The translations under genes and the position numbers were made by a program. The notes under the pieces are model-generated. The model saw only the letters and a program-made list of their open reading frames with translations. It was not told the origin of the DNA and ran no database searches. Below, one piece after another: positions 58,220 through 64,000 of a stretch of DNA of 64,000 nt. The stretch is from assembly GCF_000153045.1 (NCBI RefSeq), contig NZ_CH724160.1, forward strand, positions 247,042 through 311,041. The letters are read 5' to 3'. Source of the DNA: Synechococcus sp. WH 5701. GTDB taxonomy: Bacteria; Cyanobacteriota; Cyanobacteriia; PCC-6307; Cyanobiaceae. The first letter of the stretch is position 1. The number at the start of each line of letters is the position of its first letter.

Positions 58220-60208
58220 ATGGCCCTCAGTGCAGCCCCCAGCGAAACCTTCGAGCTGATCGTGGTCGGCGGCGGCCACGCCGGCTGCGAAGCGGCGCTC
58301 ACCGCGGCGCGGCTGGGGATTTCAACGGCCCTGTTCAGCCTCAACCTCGATCGCATCGCCTGGCAGCCCTGCAATCCGGCGGTGGGCGGACCGGCCAAGA
58401 GCCAGCTGGTGCATGAGGTGGATGCCCTCGGCGGCGTGATCGGGCGCCTCGCCGATGCCACCACCCTGCAGAAGCGGGTGCTCAACGCCAGCCGTGGCCC
58501 GGCCGTGTGGGCCCTGCGCGCCCAGACCGACAAGCGCCAGTACGCGCGCCAGATGCTGCAGCTGCTGCAGCACACCCCCAACCTCCACCTGCGCGAAGCG
58601 ATGGTCACGGGGCTTGAGGTGGACCTGGAGGGCAACGGCCCGAACCAGGTTGGCAACGGAGCCGTGGGCCGGATCACCGGCGTGCGCACCTTCTTCGGCA
58701 GTGTCTATGCCGCGCCGGCCGTGATCCTCACCACCGGCACCTTCCTGGGGGGCCAGATCTGGGTGGGCAATCAGTCGATGAGCGCCGGCCGCGCCGGCGA
58801 GCAGGCCTCCGAAGGCCTCACAGAAGCGCTGCAGGCCCTCGGTTTCCACACCGACCGCCTCAAGACCGGCACCCCAGCCCGGGTGGATCGCCGCAGCGTG
58901 GCCCTCGATCAGCTCGAAGAACAACCCAGCGACGCCGAGGGCCGCTACTTCTCCTTTGATCCCGCCGCCTGGGTGAGCAGTGAGCCGATGGCCTGCCACC
59001 TCACCCGCACCACGGCCGCCACCCACCAACTCATCCGCGACAACCTCCACCTCACGCCCATCTACGGGGGCTTCATCGACAGCAAGGGCCCGCGCTACTG
59101 CCCCTCGATCGAAGACAAGATCGTGCGCTTCGCCGATAAGCCAAGCCACCAGATCTTCCTGGAGCCGGAGGGCCGCGACACCCCTGAGCTCTACATCCAG
59201 GGCTTCTCCACCGGCCTGCCGGAGCGGCTGCAGCTGGAACTGTTGCGCACCCTGCCTGGCCTTGAGCACTGCGTGATGCTGCGTCCCGCCTATGCCGTGG
59301 AGTACGACTACCTGCCCGCCACTCAGTGCCTGCCCTCACTGATGACCAAGCGGGTGCGAGGGCTGTTCAGCGCTGGCCAGCTCAACGGCACCACCGGCTA
59401 CGAGGAGGCCGCTGCCCAGGGCCTGGTGGCCGGACTCAACGCCGCCCGGCTGCTGCGGGGCCAGGAACCGGTGCATTTCCCCCGCGAGGGCAGCTACATC
59501 GGCACCCTGATCGATGACCTGGTCACCAAGGATCTGCATGAGCCCTACCGGGTGCTCACCAGCCGCAGTGAATACCGCCTGGTGCTGCGGGGAGACAACG
59601 CCGACCGCCGCCTCACCCCCCTGGGCCGGGAGCTGGGGTTGATCGACGACCGCCGCTGGGGGTTGTTCGAGGCCAAGCAGGCCGCCATTGCCGCCGAGAA
59701 GCAGCGGCTGGAAACGGTGCGGCTCAAAGTCAGCGACCCGGTGGCGCCGGAGGCTGAGGCCCGCTCGGGCGCGCCGATCAAGGGATCGATCACCCTCGCC
59801 GATCTGCTGCGCCGCTCCGGCTTCCACAGCCGTGATCTGGTGGACCTGGGCCTGGCCGATGCCGACCTGCCGGCTGGCGTGCGCGAGGGGGCGGAGATCG
59901 ATCTCAAGTACAGCGGCTACCTGGCCCGCCAGCAGCAACAGATTGATCAGGTGCGCAAGCAGGACCAGCGGCCGATCCCGGGCGGCATCGACTACAGCGC
60001 CATTGCCACCCTCTCCAAAGAGGCCCGCGAGAAACTCGCCGCCGTGCAGCCGCTGAACCTGGGGCAGGCCTCGCGCATCCCCGGGGTGAGCCCGGCCGAC
60101 ACCACCGCCCTGCTGCTGTGGCTGGAACTACGCCGCCGCCGTGAGTGTCAGCAGGAGCGATTGTCGAATCGGGAGACCACCACTACGATCGCGAAAATCC
60201 ACTCCTAA
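58220..60208 (+). CDS. mnmG: tRNA uridine 5-carboxymethylaminomethyl modification enzyme MnmG
   Basis: A 662-aa FAD enzyme that, with MnmE, modifies U34 of tRNAs reading NNA/NNG codons. The dinucleotide-binding motif is [19 protein letters not shown] near residue 16; [48 protein letters not shown] and [18 protein letters not shown] are GidA signatures. Length is normal. The ATG at 58220 lies 4 nt after the preceding gene. Also called gidA. Confidence 0.97.
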   Translation: MALSAAPSETFELIVVGGGHAGCEAALTAARLGISTALFSLNLDRIAWQPCNPAVGGPAKSQLVHEVDALGGVIGRLADATTLQKRVLNASRGPAVWALRAQTDKRQYARQMLQLLQHTPNLHLREAMVTGLEVDLEGNGPNQVGNGAVGRITGVRTFFGSVYAAPAVILTTGTFLGGQIWVGNQSMSAGRAGEQASEGLTEALQALGFHTDRLKTGTPARVDRRSVALDQLEEQPSDAEGRYFSFDPAAWVSSEPMACHLTRTTAATHQLIRDNLHLTPIYGGFIDSKGPRYCPSIEDKIVRFADKPSHQIFLEPEGRDTPELYIQGFSTGLPERLQLELLRTLPGLEHCVMLRPAYAVEYDYLPATQCLPSLMTKRVRGLFSAGQLNGTTGYEEAAAQGLVAGLNAARLLRGQEPVHFPREGSYIGTLIDDLVTKDLHEPYRVLTSRSEYRLVLRGDNADRRLTPLGRELGLIDDRRWGLFEAKQAAIAAEKQRLETVRLKVSDPVAPEAEARSGAPIKGSITLADLLRRSGFHSRDLVDLGLADADLPAGVREGAEIDLKYSGYLARQQQQIDQVRKQDQRPIPGGIDYSAIATLSKEAREKLAAVQPLNLGQASRIPGVSPADTTALLLWLELRRRRECQQERLSNRETTTTIAKIHS

Positions 60209-60219
60209 GCCCATCGGCT

Positions 60220-61143
60220 ATGGGCGGTGATCAGCGCCCCATCTCCTCCTCCCGGGCGTTCTGGGAGCTGAAGGCCGAGCAGGTGATGGACCGCGTCTTT
60301 TCCTCCGGTCTGTCGGCCCTGGGTATCCATGCCGGGGAGCGCCCCACCCTCGAGGGCTACAGCCGCGACCCGCTCCAGCCGGAGCCAAGCCTGACCATGG
60401 AGTCTGGCGGCGATCCCGCGCCTATCGATGTGGTGGTGCACGACGCGCCGCCGCGCCTACGGCCAACAACCACGGCTGGAAGCCGGTCCGTACCCCGGCC
60501 CCATAGCTCCACGGCCGCCGCTTCAGCCGCCGCACGCTCCAGGCAGCAACGGCCACTGCTGGTATTGATGGCGCTCCTATCGGTGCTGGGAGCCGGCAGC
60601 ACCCTGCTGGTGTGGCGTGGCTGGACCCAGGCGAGCATCGCTCTGCAGCAGGAGCGCACCCTGCAACTGCTGGAGCGGTTGCGCTCGGTGGGCCCCCTGG
60701 GGGCTGCCGAGCCCGGAGCCACGGCCTCCGCCACCGTCCAGCCTGCAGGCCAGATGGCCGATGGCGGCGCCAACGGGCTGCCACCGCCGCCGCCGGAGGA
60801 AGCCTGGGTGCAGGAACTGGGGCCGCTTGAGAGCAATTCCCGTGCTTCGGCCGCCCCGCCGCTGCGGGTTCCCGTCAGCGGCACGATCACCCGGGGGGCT
60901 CCCCCAGCCCCCGCCATGCCGGCGCCTGGAGCGGATGGAGGCTCCCCCGAGCTGGTGGGGGTGGTGCAGGTGCCTGGTCAGAGCGGCTCCGCCATCTTCC
61001 AAATGGGCGGCAGCTCCACCAGCGCATCGGTGGGGGAGGCGATCGGCTCCACCGGCTGGCGCCTGCGCTCCGCCAGCGGCAACTCCGTGGTGATCGAACG
61101 CAACGGCCAGCAACAACGGGTGAGCATCAGCGGCGGCTTCTGA
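60220..61143 (+). CDS. Single-pass membrane protein with PilP/GspC-like C-terminus
   Basis: A 307-aa protein: about 105 disordered cytoplasmic residues, one membrane helix (RPLLVLMALLSVLGAGSTLLVW), then a Pro/Ala-rich linker. The last 65 residues (VGVVQVPGQSGSAIFQMGGS; GEAIGSTGWRLRSASGNSVVIERNGQQQ) form a small beta-domain similar to the HR domain of secretion or pilus assembly proteins. No other pilus genes are nearby. It follows mnmG by 11 nt. Confidence 0.7.
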   Translation: MGGDQRPISSSRAFWELKAEQVMDRVFSSGLSALGIHAGERPTLEGYSRDPLQPEPSLTMESGGDPAPIDVVVHDAPPRLRPTTTAGSRSVPRPHSSTAAASAAARSRQQRPLLVLMALLSVLGAGSTLLVWRGWTQASIALQQERTLQLLERLRSVGPLGAAEPGATASATVQPAGQMADGGANGLPPPPPEEAWVQELGPLESNSRASAAPPLRVPVSGTITRGAPPAPAMPAPGADGGSPELVGVVQVPGQSGSAIFQMGGSSTSASVGEAIGSTGWRLRSASGNSVVIERNGQQQRVSISGGF

Positions 61144-61248
61144 GCGACAGGCGCCAGGGAAGGCAGGCTCCTGGAAAGTCAGGCTCAGGAATCGTCGTCC
61201 CGGTGCTCTGCTGGCCTTCCTTAGCCTGGACCCCCTGAGCTGAGGCTG

Positions 61249-61887
61249 ATGGCCGACTCCCTGCTCACCAGGCCATGGGTGTCCCCCACACCGCTCTGGG
61301 AAGCTCCGATCAGTGAGGTGCTCAACGCCCGGGCTGGCGCTCAGCTCAGCGGTGCCTGGAAGCTGTTGCTTCTGGGTGATGGCAGCCCCACCCGCCATCT
61401 GCACCTGCTCAGCGGCACACCGATCACGATCGATCTGATCGCCATGGGGCCTGAGCTCGTGCCAGGGGGTTCCACAACCCTGCCTGATGTCGCTCAGGCC
61501 CGCCCCCCCGCCGAGGTGACGGAGCTGGTCCCGCCTTTGCTGCGGCGGCAGGTGTGGCTGCGCTGCAACGGCCAGGCTCTGGCCTGGGCCGAGAGCTGGT
61601 GGAACCAGGCGGAGGCCGAGATGTATCTGCATGACCGGCAGCAACCCATCTGGCTGAGCCTGACCAGTGAGCGGGCGGAGCTGTTCCGGGAAGTGGACGG
61701 CCTGGCCCAGGTGAACGCCGACTGGTTGGAGCGGGGATTCGCCGCCAAGGGTCCCTTCTGGAGCCGCCACTACCGCTTTTTCCGGCAGGGACGGGAACTC
61801 ACGGTGATCCGGGAAGTGTTCTCACCGGCGCTGGAGCGCTGGCTGGGAGCGAGTCATCACGACGCAGATCTCCATAAAGTTTCATGA
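61249..61887 (+). CDS. Chorismate lyase (cyanobacterial type)
   Basis: A 212-aa protein of the DUF98/chorismate lyase family that makes 4-hydroxybenzoate from chorismate for plastoquinone synthesis. Visible features are LLLLGDGSPTRHLHLLSG, RRQVWLRCNGQALAWAESWWN and KGPFWSRHYRFFRQGRELTVIREVFSPAL. The length fits. It starts 105 nt after the membrane protein gene. Confidence 0.88.
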   Translation: MADSLLTRPWVSPTPLWEAPISEVLNARAGAQLSGAWKLLLLGDGSPTRHLHLLSGTPITIDLIAMGPELVPGGSTTLPDVAQARPPAEVTELVPPLLRRQVWLRCNGQALAWAESWWNQAEAEMYLHDRQQPIWLSLTSERAELFREVDGLAQVNADWLERGFAAKGPFWSRHYRFFRQGRELTVIREVFSPALERWLGASHHDADLHKVS

Positions 61888-61978
61888 AGTCAGCGTGATC
61901 TGTGGCGGTTTCCACTTGACAACTTGCGCTTCTGGGGGATCTGAACAGGATGGCGGCATCGGCTCCACCTGTTTGACG

Positions 61979-62545
61979 ATGACCACCACCCTTGGAAGCC
62001 CAGGAGGGCACTCTTCCGCGGAATCCACCGCACCCGGTGCCCAGGCCTCCGAAGCCGGCGATCAGTGGATCTCCCTCACCGACCTGGGGCGCTCCCTCGG
62101 CCTCTCGGCCGTGAGCTGCGGCCGCCTGCTGATTGAGGCGGGGCTGCGCCAGCTCGATGGCCGCCCCACCGAGCAGGCACTGCATCTGGGCCTGGCCCGG
62201 GCGAGTGGCCAGGGCCTGCACAGGGGTCGCGCCACCCTCTGGCAGCAGACCGGCTGCGCCGCCGCCCTTGAGGGCGACTCCCCTCGGCAGACCCATCAAC
62301 CCACCCTGGTGGAGCAGTGGGCGGAACTGCTCTGGGCCCTGAAGCAGGGCTCCCCCTCGATCATCACCTCAGCCGAGCAGATGGCGGAAGATCTTCCCCA
62401 TGAGCTGGTGGGAGCCGTGAACCGTCAGCTGCAGGACAAGGGCTGGGACTTCCAGGTGAGTCACCATCCCTCCAGGCCCCAGCAGACCGCCCCGCACCAC
62501 GGCCAGACAGCCCCTGGCCGCAGCCGGGTGCACCGCGGCCACTGA
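61979..62545 (+). CDS. Hypothetical protein, 188 aa
   Basis: The middle, WISLTDLGRSLGLSAVSCGRLLIEAGLRQ, looks like a helix-turn-helix-like module, and GLHRGRATLWQQTGC follows. The last 35 residues are His/Pro-rich and likely disordered. A TTGACA at 61916 upstream could be a -35 box. No family recognised; a small DNA-binding role is possible. Confidence 0.6.
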   Translation: MTTTLGSPGGHSSAESTAPGAQASEAGDQWISLTDLGRSLGLSAVSCGRLLIEAGLRQLDGRPTEQALHLGLARASGQGLHRGRATLWQQTGCAAALEGDSPRQTHQPTLVEQWAELLWALKQGSPSIITSAEQMAEDLPHELVGAVNRQLQDKGWDFQVSHHPSRPQQTAPHHGQTAPGRSRVHRGH

Positions 62546-62565
62546 GCGTCCGGGGCCTGGGAGCC

Positions 62566-63087
62566 TCAGCCCAGGCGCAGGGCTTCGGCCTGTTTGCGGC
62601 TGTTCTCCAGCAGCTCGCTGAGCTGGGCCTCATCGGTGTGGCTGAGGCTGGTGCGCAGCAACTTGGCGTGGGGCGCGAAGCTGCGCAGGCGCTCCACCAC
62701 CCGATCGGGCGTGGCGTCGCGCACCAGCAGGCAGAGGGCAGCGCTGGCCTTGGGCAGGGTTTCACCGAGCTCCCGCAGGAAGCCGTCGTTGATGCCCAGA
62801 TCACTGAGCGCCCCGGAAGCCGCCCCCATGCCGGCGCCGACGGCGGCACCGAGCAGGGGGTTGAGGAACAGCAGCCCCACCAGCGACCCCCAGAAACCGC
62901 CCCCCAGGGCGCCGGCGGCGGTGAGGTTGATGGCCTGGCGCAGGTGCACCTGGCCATCAGCATCGCGCTCCACCACCACGGCGTCTTCCAAGGAGATCAG
63001 ATGCTCCTGCTGGATGGAGACCAGCTCCTTGCGTACGGCTTCAGCCTCTTCAACCTTGGGAAAACCCACCACGATCAGGTTGCTCAT
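62566..63087 (-). CDS. DUF1269 family membrane-associated protein
   Basis: A 173-aa protein with the family start NLIVVGFPKVEEAEAVRKEL, then LISLEDAVVVERDADGQVHLRQ and a glycine-rich hydrophobic hairpin (AAGALGGGFWGSLVGLLFLNPLLGAAVGAGMGAASGAL in outline, residues 57-94). The C-terminal half includes LCLLVRDATPDRVVERLR. The role of DUF1269 proteins is unclear. Confidence 0.88.
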   Translation of the reverse strand: MSNLIVVGFPKVEEAEAVRKELVSIQQEHLISLEDAVVVERDADGQVHLRQAINLTAAGALGGGFWGSLVGLLFLNPLLGAAVGAGMGAASGALSDLGINDGFLRELGETLPKASAALCLLVRDATPDRVVERLRSFAPHAKLLRTSLSHTDEAQLSELLENSRKQAEALRLG

Positions 63088-63128
63088 GGACGCTGGGGAG
63101 TGTCGGGAATAAGCTTCAGGCTAGGGCT

Positions 63129-63740
63129 TCAGTCTCGGCGCGGACGGCGGCTGGAGCGGGGCAGGGGCCGCCCGCCAGGGGGGACTGACCCGGTGGGGTC
63201 CGGCTGCAGTGGCGGCTCGAGCGGCGCTTGCCGCGACTGAATGTCTGATTGCGCAGGCTGAACGGAGTCCTGGCCCCTGGACGGAGGCAGCAGGGGGGCC
63301 GCCCGGCGGGAGATGGCCTCCAGGGGCCGGCGGGTTCCTGGCGACGGCTCAAAGGCCCTGGCCCTGGCCGCTGGCTGGGGTTTGGGTTGGGGTTGGGGTT
63401 GGGGTTGGAATGGACGCTCGCTCTCGGGTTCCCACGGCGCCGCGTCCGGGCGCAGCGGGGGCCTCCTGCGTTCTGGGGTCTCAGCCCGCTCCTGCCAGGG
63501 TTCCGGCCAGTCGTCGTCGCCTTCGAGGAACCAGTCGATGCGGTTCTCCACCCAGCGACCCAGACCCTCCAGACCCGGGCGTCCGCCGGCTCGGCGCTCG
63601 GCTCCACGGGCCTGGGGACGTGAGCCAGGGCGAGCCCCGGCCACTCCATCCACCAGTTGCCGTCCCGCCGACATCCATTGATCCAGAGACCCGCCGCTGC
63701 GGCGACGTCCCCGGCGGGGAGGATCACCCGAACCGTTCAT
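63129..63740 (-). CDS. Low-complexity hypothetical protein, 203 aa
   Basis: ATG at 63740 opens [20 protein letters not shown]. The only structured-looking part is [26 protein letters not shown] near residues 60-85; the rest is rich in Pro, Arg and Gln with a PQPQPQPK repeat. That repeat arises from GGGTTGG-type DNA at 63374-63408. Picocyanobacterial proteins with a [13 protein letters not shown] core are known to me only as unknowns. Confidence 0.55.
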   Translation of the reverse strand: MNGSGDPPRRGRRRSGGSLDQWMSAGRQLVDGVAGARPGSRPQARGAERRAGGRPGLEGLGRWVENRIDWFLEGDDDWPEPWQERAETPERRRPPLRPDAAPWEPESERPFQPQPQPQPKPQPAARARAFEPSPGTRRPLEAISRRAAPLLPPSRGQDSVQPAQSDIQSRQAPLEPPLQPDPTGSVPPGGRPLPRSSRRPRRD

Positions 63741-64000
63741 GGCCCTCGCCTGTGCCATCGCAACCGATGTGATCCGACCTTAACGGCCGTTCATCAGCTA
63801 CCGCCCCAGCGACTGGATCGGTGAGGCCCACGAACAGCCCGTTCTCCAGCACCCCTGGCAGGTTGTTGATCGCCTGCTCCAAGGCCGCTGGATCGGTGAT
63901 GCCGCCAGCGAACTTGAGATCGAGCACCAGGTTCCCCTGGTCGGTGACCACCGGGCCTGCCTTCTTCACAGCCATGCGCAAGTCAGCGGTGGCGCCCATC
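63724..64000 (-). CDS. rpiA: Ribose-5-phosphate isomerase A, C-terminal part (cut by window edge)
   Basis: The visible 92 codons contain [45 protein letters not shown], the conserved end of RpiA, which interconverts ribose-5- and ribulose-5-phosphate in the pentose phosphate and Calvin cycles. About 30 residues after LTDPVAGAV extend beyond the usual end and overlap the next gene. The 5' part is outside the window. Confidence 0.9.
   Translation of the reverse strand, partial: MGATADLRMAVKKAGPVVTDQGNLVLDLKFAGGITDPAALEQAINNLPGVLENGLFVGLTDPVAGAVADERPLRSDHIGCDGTGEGHERFG

Noticed and set aside
63374..63408. Telomere-like GGGTT/GGGGTT tandem DNA repeat
   Set aside because: It lies in a coding frame on the minus strand as a PQPQPQPK repeat in a low-complexity protein; a bacterial chromosome has no use for it as a telomere.

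Overview
The window is a GC-rich chromosomal segment of a picocyanobacterium, most likely of the freshwater or brackish Cyanobium/Synechococcus type. Markers for this are a cyanobacterial-length NADP isocitrate dehydrogenase, glycolate oxidase subunits (glcF, glcE), a fused NrtC, SbtA/SbtB, the flavodiiron pair Flv1/Flv3, Delta-9 acyl desaturases, a cyanobacterial-type chorismate lyase and the start of heme oxygenase 1. No rRNA, tRNA or CRISPR array was seen.

Region 1 (1-8942) is core metabolism: heme oxygenase start, icd, glcF, a four-carbon acid sugar kinase, glcE, and a molybdate importer made of ModA plus a fused ModB-ModC protein. Region 2 (about 9000-23943) is accessory. It carries an integron: an IntI-type recombinase (22957-23943, minus), an attI-like junction beyond the 3' end of intI, and at least three cassettes on the same strand as intI. 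Cassette 1 (about 19006-22785) holds a small membrane-type ORF, a ParA-like ATPase, a SIR2-domain protein and a DNA methyltransferase. Cassette 2 (about 16513-19005) holds a 57-aa ORF and an unknown membrane protein, and is interrupted by an IS5-family element. Cassette 3 (about 13047-16512) holds two DUF1254/DUF1214 paralogues. Each cassette ends in an attC-like hairpin, and the outer arm of each attC is complementary to the first bases of its own cassette, as expected from a circular cassette. Further down, 9000-13000 is a worn zone with a fourth attC-like site, three tiny overlapping ORFs, an antitoxin gene with a nonsense codon, an IS3 remnant, TetR and AraC fragments, a GNAT gene and an aldo/keto reductase.

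Region 3 (23950-45368) returns to host genes: a ferredoxin/metallo-beta-lactamase protein 6 nt upstream of intI, SWIM and MEKHLA proteins, Hsp20, the nitrate importer nrtABCD, a DUF6671-like protein, sbtA/sbtB for bicarbonate uptake, flv3 and flv1 with an acyltransferase gene between them, rubrerythrin, an old yellow enzyme homologue, a frameshifted pirin and DUF924. Region 4 (45509-64000) has gcvP/gcvH of the glycine cleavage system, a methionine gamma-lyase family protein, two Delta-9 desaturases, rplI, dnaB, a broken cupin gene, a transglutaminase-like protein, a fatty acid hydroxylase family protein, mnmG, chorismate lyase, several small conserved-type proteins and the 3' end of rpiA.

The most interesting system is the integron with its intI and cassettes in one orientation, and within it the attI-proximal ParA-SIR2-methyltransferase cassette, which looks like an undescribed anti-phage or genome-conflict module.
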